From NCBI RefSeq assembly GCF_013328205.1, contig NZ_JABULH010000001.1, positions 1 through 64,000 on the forward strand: a stretch of DNA of 64,000 nucleotides, given 5' to 3'. Below the pieces are notes generated by a model. That model ran no database searches. It saw only the letters and a program-made list of their open reading frames with translations, and was not told the DNA's origin. Position numbers and translations under genes: made by a program. Positions 17,313 through 24,618 of this stretch are shown one piece after another. The first letter of the stretch is position 1. Every line of letters starts with the position of its first letter. This stretch comes from Sphingomonas hominis (GTDB lineage Bacteria > Pseudomonadota > Alphaproteobacteria > Sphingomonadales > Sphingomonadaceae).

Positions 17313-18079
17313 CCGCGCGCACCCACCATCGCGTCGGGCGCGGCGGTCACCGCGGCGTCGCTGCGCTCGCTGACCGGCGCGGTCTCGTTGTAGCGCACCA
17401 GCGACAGCGCGCCGCTCTTCCCCGCCTCGGGATCGAACGCATATTCGGTCACGGAGCAGTTCGCGACGTCGCCCGCCCGGTCGATCGCCAGAATCTGCGC
17501 CTCGTCCATGTTCTCGATTACGTAGCGCAGGCACAGCACCACCACCTGATGCGCGACGATCATCACGCGCTTCCCCGCGTAATGCAGCGCCACCGTGTCG
17601 AGCAGCGAGCGCAACCGGAAGATCACGTCGCACCAGCTCTCACCGCCGGGCGGGCGATGGTAGAATTTGCCGAGCAATCGCCGGAACTCGGCCTGCTGCG
17701 GCTCGTGGATCATCACCCCGTCGGTGGTGAGCCCGTCGAGCACCCCGAACTCCTTCTCGCGCAGCCGCTCGTCGAGGCAGATCGGCTCGTCCGCGTCGCA
17801 CCCGCCATGCTCGCGGAACAGCCGTGCCGTCTCCAGCGCGCGCAGATAGGGCGAGGCGAGCAGCACATCCGGCCGCCCGTCCGCCTCACCAGCGGCGAAC
17901 CAGCGCCCCAGGCCACGCGCCTGCTCGCGCCCGCGCTCCGACAGCGCCACGTCGACGTCGCGGACGTTCAGCGTGATCCGGTCCGCGCCCGCTGCCATCG
18001 CCGCGTCGCGCGCAACATTGCCCGCGCTTTCGCCATGGCGCACGATCCACAATCGCGCGGGCCAGCGGTCCGCCGACAT
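17309..18079 (-). CDS. Histidine phosphatase family protein
   Basis: A 256-residue member of the phosphoglycerate mutase-like superfamily. The catalytic motif is VRHGESAGN (about residues 13-21), with SERGREQARGLG, the second-half arginine in SPYLRALETA, an acidic EKEFGVLDG and the C-terminal catalytic His in MIVAHQVVV. The substrate cannot be told from sequence; the protein lacks the long insertion of dPGM enzymes. It lies 18 bases after a small conserved-looking ORF and overlaps nnrD by 4 bases, which suggests an operon. Confidence 0.85.
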   Translation of the reverse strand: MSADRWPARLWIVRHGESAGNVARDAAMAAGADRITLNVRDVDVALSERGREQARGLGRWFAAGEADGRPDVLLASPYLRALETARLFREHGGCDADEPICLDERLREKEFGVLDGLTTDGVMIHEPQQAEFRRLLGKFYHRPPGGESWCDVIFRLRSLLDTVALHYAGKRVMIVAHQVVVLCLRYVIENMDEAQILAIDRAGDVANCSVTEYAFDPEAGKSGALSLVRYNETAPVSERSDAAVTAAPDAMVGARG

Positions 18080-18097
18080 CAGGCGCGTACGCCCAAG

Positions 18098-18400
18098 CTA
18101 GGTGTCTGTCTTGCCATCGCTTTCGGAACGGGGATCGTCACCCGCGGTTCCCGCCAACCCCAGATCGATGAAGCTGCGCCCCAGCCGCGGTGCCTCGACG
18201 CTGCGCTCGCGCTTGCTGAGCAATGCCGCGATGTAGGTCCAGCGCCGCCGCTCGAAGGAGCCCCAGGTGGTGCGCTCCAGCCGCTTGGCGATGTAGCGCT
18301 CCGCGCCCATCCCGCGCCGTGCGATCAGCACGTCGAGCCGCTCGCCCGCTTTGTCACGCCACCCGCGCGCGGCTCCGGTGAAGTAATCGAGCGCTGCCAT
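18098..18400 (-). CDS. Small basic protein of unknown function
   Basis: One hundred residues, rich in Arg, with no signal peptide, membrane segment or domain I recognise (ALDYFTGAARGWRDKAGERLD, then RRRWTYIAALLSKRE). It lies between the RamB-like regulator and the histidine phosphatase on the same strand, with 92 and 18 bases between genes. The spacing and normal codon use for this genome argue it is a real gene. Confidence 0.6.
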   Translation of the reverse strand: MAALDYFTGAARGWRDKAGERLDVLIARRGMGAERYIAKRLERTTWGSFERRRWTYIAALLSKRERSVEAPRLGRSFIDLGLAGTAGDDPRSESDGKTDT

Positions 18401-18492
18401 TGACGATACGTTACCCGCGTGCGCTCACCCACTCAATCACCCCACTTAATCGCCGGCGAAGCTCAGCGCCGAGACCCGCCGCTCGCGCTCGT

Positions 18493-19836
18493 TCACCACC
18501 AGCGCCCGCGCGGTAGCGAACGCTGCGGACATGCCTCACGCAAGCACGCGCGGCACCCGAGTCCGATCGGCGTCGCCGCGCCGCCCATGTCGAGCCCGCG
18601 CGCCGCCGCCAGCGCCGCCGCCTGCTCGGCCGGCACACCGATCGACAGCGCGAACTCCGCCGCGACCGCACCCGTGCCGACCCCGACCGAGCGCGTCCCC
18701 GGCACCGCTACCTGCAGCGTGAACCAGCGCGCATGGTCCTCCAACTCGACCAGTTGCGCCTGCCACGTCCCCGGCCGGTCGAACACGTGATGCACCCGCC
18801 ACAGCGGACAGCGCGCGTCGGCCGCGACCAGCGCCGCGCCGCTCGCCCCGGTGTAGCGTTTTGACACCTGACCCGCGCGATCGATCCGCAGCAGGAAGAA
18901 CGGCAACCCGCGCGCACCGACGCGGGAGAGGGTGGTCAGCCGGTGCACAACCTGCTCGACACTCGCGCCGAAGCGATGCTGCAAGGTGGCGAGATCATAC
19001 CCGCTCCCCTCACACGCGCGCACGAACCGCGCATACGGCATCATCACCGCCGCGGCGAAATACCCGGCGAGGTGCCGCCGAAACAATCGCTCCGCAACCC
19101 GGCTAGCGAACGCCGCCCCGCGTGCCAAGGCATCGATCTCGGTCCGCGCCTCTAACTGCGCCAACTGAAACGCCAGCGCGAAGGTCCGACTGGCGGGCGA
19201 CAGCATCTCGCCCAGCTGCAACTGCCGCGCGTGCAGGTCGAGCCGGCGCAAATGGTCGGGCATCACCTCGGCGGGCAGGATGCGGATCGCGAGGCCGTGG
19301 CGCACCCGCAACCGCTCGGTCAGCGCGCCGTACAGGTCCGCGCCCGCCAGCCTCAGCTCATCGGCGACCCCTTCCGCCAGCGCATCGAGATCGGGAAAGT
19401 GGTTGCGCCAGCGGTCGATCTCGCGCCTGACCGCGATCGTCGGATCGTCGCCGTCGCTCGCCGTCACGGCACTCGCCACGCCGCCGCGGTCGAACGCGCG
19501 CGCGAACGCCTCCGCCCCGCCAGGCGCAGCAGCGAGCCACTCCTCCACCTCGCTGCGGTCAATCTCCAAATCGGCGAACAGCGGATCGGCCAGCCGCCGC
19601 CGGATCGCCTCCGCGCCACCGCCGGGTTCGCCCGCCACCAGCGCGCGCGGATCGAAGTCGAACACCTCCGCCATCTTGACCAACAGCCCGGTCGGCAGCG
19701 CGCGCTGGTTGCGCTCGATAAGATTGAGATAGCTCGGCGACACGCCCAGCATCTCCGCCATCGCCGCCTGCGTCAGGCCAGTGCGCCGCCGCAGCCGCCT
19801 GACCGCGTGGCCCCCCATCACCTTTTCGCGCGCCAT
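18493..19836 (-). CDS. RamB-like XRE family regulator (short-chain acyl metabolism)
   Basis: The 447 residues comprise an N-terminal XRE helix-turn-helix (about 8-65: RLRRRTGLTQAAMAEMLGVSPSYLNLIER), a central IrrE/ImmA-like domain without a clear HExxH (RRHLAGYFAAAVMMPYARF) and a C-terminal DUF2083 region with clustered cysteines (GLGCRACLREACPQR). This architecture belongs to the ScfR/RamB group that controls glyoxylate-cycle and propionate genes. That fits its position, divergent from isocitrate lyase at 20292. A palindrome at 19846-19861, just before its ATG, is a likely autoregulatory site. Confidence 0.85.
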   Translation of the reverse strand: MAREKVMGGHAVRRLRRRTGLTQAAMAEMLGVSPSYLNLIERNQRALPTGLLVKMAEVFDFDPRALVAGEPGGGAEAIRRRLADPLFADLEIDRSEVEEWLAAAPGGAEAFARAFDRGGVASAVTASDGDDPTIAVRREIDRWRNHFPDLDALAEGVADELRLAGADLYGALTERLRVRHGLAIRILPAEVMPDHLRRLDLHARQLQLGEMLSPASRTFALAFQLAQLEARTEIDALARGAAFASRVAERLFRRHLAGYFAAAVMMPYARFVRACEGSGYDLATLQHRFGASVEQVVHRLTTLSRVGARGLPFFLLRIDRAGQVSKRYTGASGAALVAADARCPLWRVHHVFDRPGTWQAQLVELEDHARWFTLQVAVPGTRSVGVGTGAVAAEFALSIGVPAEQAAALAAARGLDMGGAATPIGLGCRACLREACPQRSLPRGRWW

Positions 19837-19845
19837 CGTCCAACC

Positions 19846-19861
19846 TGTAAACGGATTTACA
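19846..19861. promoter_or_regulatory. Palindrome TGTAAA-N4-TTTACA upstream of the RamB-like gene
   Basis: TGTAAACGGATTTACA is a perfect 6-base inverted repeat with a 4-base centre, 9 bases from the regulator's start codon. Its place suggests autorepression by the HTH protein it precedes. I did not find a matching copy right before aceA. Confidence 0.45.
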
Positions 19862-20004
19862 ACACGACAGCTTCTACGCGGCTTTCACGCACCGCGCGAC
19901 ACGAAACTCTGTCAATCCTTGTTCACGCGCACCGAGTCGAGAGCTTATTACCTTCTCAACGGCAACCAACCAGCCGGGCAGATCAACACCAGAGGAGAAC
20001 GTCC

Positions 20005-20160
20005 ATGCCGAACGAACCGCAGCGCAGCCGTGCCGTCTTCTCGACCGAAGACTTCGGACTGATGAAGGAAGCCGTCGCAAATTACGTCCGCCAGATCGCG
20101 GACGACCCCCGCTCGGCCAAATTCTCGAACCTCTACCACCGCCTCGGCCGGCTCGGCTGA
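20005..20160 (+). CDS. 51-residue ORF upstream of isocitrate lyase
   Basis: MPNEPQRSRAVFSTEDFGLM and onward encodes 51 residues with an amphipathic, helix-prone middle (LMKEAVANYVRQIADD) and no signal peptide. A good ribosome site (GAGGAGAA) precedes the ATG at 20005. It lies between the divergent RamB-like regulator and aceA, followed by a strong hairpin at 20218-20244. I do not recognise the family; the strong ribosome site supports translation. Confidence 0.65.
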   Translation: MPNEPQRSRAVFSTEDFGLMKEAVANYVRQIADDPRSAKFSNLYHRLGRLG

Positions 20161-20217
20161 CGCGACCCGCCCGCGCGCACGCGGGCAGCACCAAGTTCCT
20201 GGGGAGGAAAGGTGGTT

Positions 20218-20252
20218 CGCCGGCGCGGGGCTCCCGCGTCGGCGACCATTTT
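20218..20252 (+). terminator. Hairpin between the 51-residue ORF and aceA
   Basis: A 12-base-pair stem (20218-20229 with 20233-20244, one G-T pair) with a three-base loop is followed by ACCATTTT. It could end or attenuate the small-ORF transcript before aceA, whose ATG is 48 bases further on. The weak T run leaves room for read-through. Confidence 0.5.
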
Positions 20253-20291
20253 CACGCGCCCCGTTTCACACACGCATTCGAGGGGACCACC

Positions 20292-21887
20292 ATGACCTAC
20301 CAGGATCACACCAATCAGATCACCCAGCTGATCGGCCGCCAGAACGGCACTTGGGATGGCATCGACGCCGAGGCTGTCGCGCGGATGCGGCTCCAGAACC
20401 GCTTCAACACCGGACTCGACATCGCGAAATACACTGCCGGCATCATGCGCCGCGACATGGCCGCCTATGACGCCGATCCGGCGAACTACACCCAGTCGTT
20501 GGGGTGCTGGCACGGCTTCATCGGGCAGCAGAAGCTCATCAGCATCAAAAAGCATTTCGGCTCCACCAAGGGCCGCTACCTCTATCTCTCCGGCTGGATG
20601 GTCGCCGCGCTCCGCTCCGATTTCGGACCGCTGCCCGACCAGTCGATGCACGAGAAGACCAGCGTGCCCGCGCTGATCGAGGAGCTCTACACCTTCCTCA
20701 AGCAGGCCGATGCGCGTGAACTGGGCATGATGTTCCGCGAATTGGACAAGGCGCGCGAGGGCGGCAACGAGATCGAGGCACAGCGCCTGATCCACGCCAT
20801 CGACAACTACGAGACGCATGTCGTGCCGATCATCGCCGACATCGACGCCGGGTTCGGCAATGCCGAGGCGACCTACCTGCTCGCGAAGAAGATGATCGAG
20901 GCCGGCGCCTGCGCGCTCCAGATCGAGAACCAGGTCAGCGACGAGAAGCAGTGCGGCCACCAGGACGGCAAGGTCACCGTGCCCCACGACGACTTCCTGG
21001 CGAAGGTCCGCGCCTGCCGCTACGCCTTCCTCGAACTGGGCGTAGAGGACGGGATCATCGTCACACGCACCGACTCGCTCGGCGCCGGTCTCACCAAGCA
21101 GATCGCCTTCTCGAAGGAGCCGGGCGACATCGGCGACCAGTATAACAGCTTCCTCGACGCGGAAGAGATCACCGACCTGTCGACGATCAACGGCGACGTC
21201 ATCATCAACCGTGACGGCAAGCTGATGCGGCCGAAGCGGCTGCCCTCCAACCTGTTCCAGTTCCGCGAGGGGACGGGGGCCGACCGTTGCGTGCTCGACT
21301 GCATCACCTCGCTCCAGCACGGCGCCGACCTGCTCTGGATCGAGACGGAGAAGCCGCACATCGAGCAGATCGCCTCGATGGTCGACCGCATCCGCGAAGT
21401 GATTCCCAACGCGAAGCTCGTGTACAACAATTCACCCAGCTTCAACTGGACGCTCAACTTCCGCCAGCAGGTGTTCGACGCCTGGGTCGATGCCGGCCGC
21501 GACGTCTCTGCCTACGACCGCGCGCGGTTGATGAGCGTCGATTATGACGACACCGAACTCGCCGCGCAGGCGGACGAGCGCATCCGCACCTTCCAGAAGG
21601 ATGCGGCGGCGCGTGCCGGCATCTTCCACCACCTGATCACGCTGCCGACTTACCACACTGCGGCGCTGTCGACCGACAATCTGGCGAAGGAATATTTCGG
21701 CGAGGCGGGTATGCTCGGCTACGTCAAGGGCGTGCAGCGCCGCGAGATCCGCGAGGGCATCGCCTGCGTCAAGCATCAGAACATGTCGGGCTCCGACATC
21801 GGCGACGATCACAAGGAATATTTCGCCGGCGAGGCCGCGCTGAAAGCCGGCGGCGCACACAACACGATGAATCAATTCGCCGCCTGA
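20292..21887 (+). CDS. aceA: Isocitrate lyase, long form
   Basis: Cleaves isocitrate to glyoxylate and succinate, the first step of the glyoxylate shunt for growth on acetate or fatty acids. The 531 residues match the long subfamily, as found in Pseudomonas. The active-site loop reads DEKQCGHQDGK (near residues 217-227), with the catalytic Cys in place and Gln where the short form has Lys. NNSPSFNW and TLPTYHTAALS form the substrate pocket. ATG 20292 is preceded by GAGGGGA. It neighbours a RamB-like regulator; malate synthase is not in the window. Confidence 0.95.
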   Translation: MTYQDHTNQITQLIGRQNGTWDGIDAEAVARMRLQNRFNTGLDIAKYTAGIMRRDMAAYDADPANYTQSLGCWHGFIGQQKLISIKKHFGSTKGRYLYLSGWMVAALRSDFGPLPDQSMHEKTSVPALIEELYTFLKQADARELGMMFRELDKAREGGNEIEAQRLIHAIDNYETHVVPIIADIDAGFGNAEATYLLAKKMIEAGACALQIENQVSDEKQCGHQDGKVTVPHDDFLAKVRACRYAFLELGVEDGIIVTRTDSLGAGLTKQIAFSKEPGDIGDQYNSFLDAEEITDLSTINGDVIINRDGKLMRPKRLPSNLFQFREGTGADRCVLDCITSLQHGADLLWIETEKPHIEQIASMVDRIREVIPNAKLVYNNSPSFNWTLNFRQQVFDAWVDAGRDVSAYDRARLMSVDYDDTELAAQADERIRTFQKDAAARAGIFHHLITLPTYHTAALSTDNLAKEYFGEAGMLGYVKGVQRREIREGIACVKHQNMSGSDIGDDHKEYFAGEAALKAGGAHNTMNQFAA

Positions 21888-21920
21888 CCGCGGCTTGGGG
21901 AACCAGTTCGCCGCCTGACC
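21873..21920. repeat. Short direct repeat at the aceA stop
   Basis: CAATTCGCCGCCTGACC (21873-21889) recurs with one change as CAGTTCGCCGCCTGACC (21904-21920), 31 bases later. The first copy includes the aceA stop codon, so the second looks like a recent partial duplication of the gene's end. Confidence 0.7.
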
Positions 21921-22073
21921 CCCACTCCAACAGGCAGCGCTTCACCCGCGTCGGGCAACCGGCGCGGGTGTTCGCGCGTAAACCTGTACGCCAGACTACA
22001 ATCCGGTTCAGCTTGGATGCCGATCGCCGCGCCTAGACGTTGCGTCATCGATCACTGCGAGAGGACCATTATC

Positions 22074-22448
22074 ATGAAGATCGCACAGATGTTCGCCGCC
22101 GCCGGGCTGATGATCGCCAGCTTGGGCGTGTCCGCCACCGCCGATGCGCAGGGGCGCTGGAACGACCGCCACGTCGGCCGCTGGGACGACGGCCGCGACT
22201 TCCGCGGTGATCGCCGTGACTTTCGCGACGGCCGCCGCGGCTACCGCGCCGACCGCCGCGCTTATCGGCAGGATCGCCGCGCCTATCGCCGCAACCTGCG
22301 CCAATATCGCCGCGACCGCCGCGCCTACGCTTATCGTTACGGCAACGGCTATGGCTACGGGAACCGTTACGGCTACGGAAACCGCTACGGTCGCGGCAAT
22401 TGCTACGTGACGTGGCGCTACAACCGCCAGGTCCGCGTCTGCCGCTGA
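22074..22448 (+). CDS. Secreted Arg/Tyr/Gly-rich protein of unknown function
   Basis: The 124 residues start with a clear signal peptide (MKIAQMFAAAGLMIASLGVS, cleavage after about ADAQ). The mature part is highly basic and repetitive, with DRRDFRDGRRGYRADRRAYR followed by YGNGYGYGNRYGYGNRYG, and closes with two cysteines (NCYVTWRYNRQVRVCR). The ATG at 22074 has GAGAGGA upstream. Similar periplasmic basic repeat proteins are common in sphingomonads without known function. Electrostatic binding to lipopolysaccharide or wall polymers is only a guess. Confidence 0.75.
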   Translation: MKIAQMFAAAGLMIASLGVSATADAQGRWNDRHVGRWDDGRDFRGDRRDFRDGRRGYRADRRAYRQDRRAYRRNLRQYRRDRRAYAYRYGNGYGYGNRYGYGNRYGRGNCYVTWRYNRQVRVCR

Positions 22449-22490
22449 GCTGACGACGGCGGGCGAGGGGACACCTCGCCCGTCACTCCA

Positions 22491-22928
22491 TCATTTCGCC
22501 GCCGCGGCCAGCGCGTCGCGCATCGCCTGCACCTGCCGGTTGAGCGCGTCGAGCTGGTCCAGCGTCATGCCCGACCGCGCCACCAGCGTCTCGCCGAGGC
22601 ATCCGCAATCCTCGCGCAGCGCGCGCCCACGCTCGCTCAGCCGCACCTGCACCTGCCGCTCGTCCGCCGGGTTGCGCGTCCGTGTCATCAATCCCGCCGC
22701 CTCCATCCGCTTCACCAGCGGCGTCACCGTGCTCGATTCCAGCGCCAGGCGCTCGGCGATCGCACCGATCGTACGCCCGTCCTCCTCCCACAATGCGTGC
22801 AGCACCAGATATTGCGGATAGGTGATACCCAGCGCGTCGAGCTGCGGCTTGTACGCGCGATTGATCGCCATCGACGTTGCGTAGAGCGAGAAGCAGAGCT
22901 GGTGATCGAGCGGCAGGGGGGCAGACAT
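22491..22928 (-). CDS. ohrR: OhrR-type MarR family peroxide-sensing repressor
   Basis: The 145-residue winged-helix protein carries LDHQLCFSLYATSM at the N terminus; Cys12 occupies the place of the reactive cysteine of OhrR, and C-terminal cysteines (DCGCLGE) could act as resolving partners. The wing region is TRTRNPADERQVQVRLSERG. Organic hydroperoxides oxidise the Cys and release the repressor from DNA. It is divergent from ohr, with two facing operator-like boxes between them, which supports the role. Confidence 0.88.
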   Translation of the reverse strand: MSAPLPLDHQLCFSLYATSMAINRAYKPQLDALGITYPQYLVLHALWEEDGRTIGAIAERLALESSTVTPLVKRMEAAGLMTRTRNPADERQVQVRLSERGRALREDCGCLGETLVARSGMTLDQLDALNRQVQAMRDALAAAAK

Positions 22929-22994
22929 CGGCTAAACTCCGGCGCCGACGGTTCCGCCGGCCTGTTGGATAGAAGCACAACCAACCTGACGCCC

Positions 22995-23064
22995 GTCATC
23001 CCGGACTTGATCCGGGATCCCGCTGCCTTCTTCTAGGGCAGGACCCCGGACCAGTCCGGGTGAC
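22995..23064. repeat. Paired palindromic repeat between ohrR and ohr
   Basis: GTCATCCCGGACTTGATCCG (22995-23014) starts one arm and GGACCCCGGACCAGTCCGGG (23041-23060) starts the opposing arm. Together they can fold into a long hairpin. It belongs to the same family as the copies at 4246, 4387 and 24438. Confidence 0.85.
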
Positions 23065-23102
23065 CGAGGAATACGCGTCAAATCGGTCGGCACGCAGAAT
23101 AG

Positions 23103-23168
23103 ATATCGTGATAACTAAACCGCTGGACAAGTCCGAGCCGCATACCTATTTAGCAGTTATCGCGATAT
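23103..23168. promoter_or_regulatory. Two facing operator-like boxes upstream of ohr
   Basis: ATATCGTGATAACT (23103-23116) and AGTTATCGCGATAT (23155-23168) are inverted copies with one mismatch in 14. Each contains an imperfect or perfect palindrome (TATCGYGATA), as expected for a MarR-family dimer. The second box lies 33 bases before the ohr start. OhrR is the obvious candidate ligand. Confidence 0.65.
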
Positions 23169-23201
23169 GGAATATCGCAGACATCAAAGCGGAGCACGAA
23201 C

Positions 23202-23627
23202 ATGGCAGTGGACGTCAAATACACCACCAAGGCGACGGCCACCGGCGGCCGCGACGGTCACGCGCGCAGCGAAGACGGCGCAGTCGATCTCAAGCTGTCG
23301 ACCCCGAAGGAGTTGGGCGGCGCAGGCGGCGAGGGTGGAAACCCCGAGCAATTGTTCGCGGCCGGCTATTCCGCCTGCTTCATCGGCGCGCTGAAGGCCG
23401 CCGGTGCGCAAATGAAGGTCAAGGTGCCCGCCGACACGAAGGTAACGGCGACCGTCGGCATCGGCCCGCGTTCGGAAGGCGGCTTCGGCATCACCACCGA
23501 CCTAGTCGTCGATCTGCCCGGTCTTGATCGCGACGAGGCGCAGAAGCTCGTCGACGCCGCGCATCAGATCTGCCCTTATTCGAATGCCACCCGCGGCAAT
23601 GTGGATGTCGGTCTGACGCTCGCCTGA
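23202..23627 (+). CDS. ohr: Organic hydroperoxide resistance protein Ohr
   Basis: Thiol peroxidase of the Ohr/OsmC fold that reduces fatty-acid and other organic hydroperoxides, working as a homodimer with lipoyl groups as reductant. The 141 residues include the two catalytic cysteines: the peroxidatic one in AGYSACFIGAL (about residue 60) and the resolving one in ICPYSNATRGNVDV (about 125). The product starts MAVDVKYTTKA, the usual family N terminus. It is divergent from ohrR and ends before a strong terminator at 23663. Confidence 0.95.
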   Translation: MAVDVKYTTKATATGGRDGHARSEDGAVDLKLSTPKELGGAGGEGGNPEQLFAAGYSACFIGALKAAGAQMKVKVPADTKVTATVGIGPRSEGGFGITTDLVVDLPGLDRDEAQKLVDAAHQICPYSNATRGNVDVGLTLA

Positions 23628-23662
23628 GCCCCCCTTACGCGTCAGCAACGGACCGAACGCGA

Positions 23663-23703
23663 CGCGCTCCTGCCGCCCCCCGGCAGGAGCGCGTTTGCGT
23701 TTG
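23663..23703 (+). terminator. Rho-independent-type terminator after ohr
   Basis: A perfect 13-base stem, CGCGCTCCTGCCG (23663-23675) with CGGCAGGAGCGCG (23681-23693), and a five-C loop are followed by TTTGCGTTTGT. Confidence 0.75.
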
Positions 23704-23844
23704 TACCGGTCTAGCAGTCACCCTGAACTCGTTTCCGGGTCCATTTCTCACCCCCACGCCACGGTCGCATCGTTGCACCCAAGCCTCGCGGCAGACGCGT
23801 CTTTCGCCACCCCGACACGTTACGCCGTGCGAAGGGAAAGACCG

Positions 23845-24336
23845 ATGACCCAAGAAGACGAACGCTGGATGCGCATGGCGCTAGACGTCGCGCGCTCGAA
23901 GGGCTCCGACCCTTCGACCTCGCCGCTCGGTTGCGTGATCGTCCGCGACGGACAGGTCCTCGCCGCCGAGCGCAACCAGACGCACGAACTGCCCGACGCG
24001 ACCGCCCACGCCGAGATGATGGCGATCCGCCGCGCCTGCGAGAGCCTCGGCGACATGGAACTGCGCGGCGCGACGCTCTACTCGACGCTGCAACCCTGCG
24101 GCATGTGCACCATGGCCTCGATCTGGTCCAAGGTGACCCGCGTCGTCTATGGCGCCGAAGGCGCGGACGTGCACCCGATGTATTTCGAGGCGCACGGCAT
24201 CGACACGCTGTCGTTCGTCACCCACGCCTACCGCGGCGACATTACGATCGAGGGCGGCTGCCTGCGCAGAGAGTGCGCCGACCTCTACTACGGCCCGGAC
24301 GCAGACCTGCCGGAGGAAGAGCAGGCCAATCTGTGA
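23845..24336 (+). CDS. Nucleoside deaminase, cytidine/deoxycytidylate deaminase superfamily
   Basis: The 163-residue zinc hydrolase has the signature ATAHAEMMAIRRA (His and catalytic Glu, near residues 51-63) and TLQPCGMCTMASIW (two Zn-binding cysteines, near residues 82-95). The layout is that of GuaD/TadA-like deaminases, but the PCGMCTMA loop differs from the PCPMC of most TadA proteins. A free base or nucleoside substrate is therefore more likely than tRNA. The C terminus (CADLYYGPDADLPEEEQANL) is acidic. ATG 23845 has AAGGGAAAG upstream. Confidence 0.8.
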   Translation: MTQEDERWMRMALDVARSKGSDPSTSPLGCVIVRDGQVLAAERNQTHELPDATAHAEMMAIRRACESLGDMELRGATLYSTLQPCGMCTMASIWSKVTRVVYGAEGADVHPMYFEAHGIDTLSFVTHAYRGDITIEGGCLRRECADLYYGPDADLPEEEQANL

Positions 24337-24437
24337 CGCCGGGACCGGCCCTGTCGGTTACGATCGGCCATTACATCGCGGGCTCTCCATAACAGCCCAT
24401 CGTGCCAGATCCGAGGGCATGTGAGGCAGTCACTACC

Positions 24438-24519
24438 GTCATCCCGGACTTGATCCGGGATCCCGCTGCCTTCTCTACGGTCCCTAAGAAGCGGGACCCC
24501 GGATCAAGTCCGAGATGAC
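24438..24519. repeat. Inverted pair of the main palindromic repeat
   Basis: GTCATCCCGGACTTGATCCG opens arm one (24438-24467). The reverse-complement arm (24491-24519) contains ACCCCGGATCAAGTCCGAGA. The pair lies between the convergent deaminase and mfd genes, where it may end both transcripts. Confidence 0.85.
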
Positions 24520-24618
24520 GACACGTGAAGCTGGTCGGAAAACGCTCCACAGTGACCATTCACCACGCGAGGCGGCAACGCGTTGGCGTGACCTTAGCGT
24601 GACCTTCCATCCACCACC

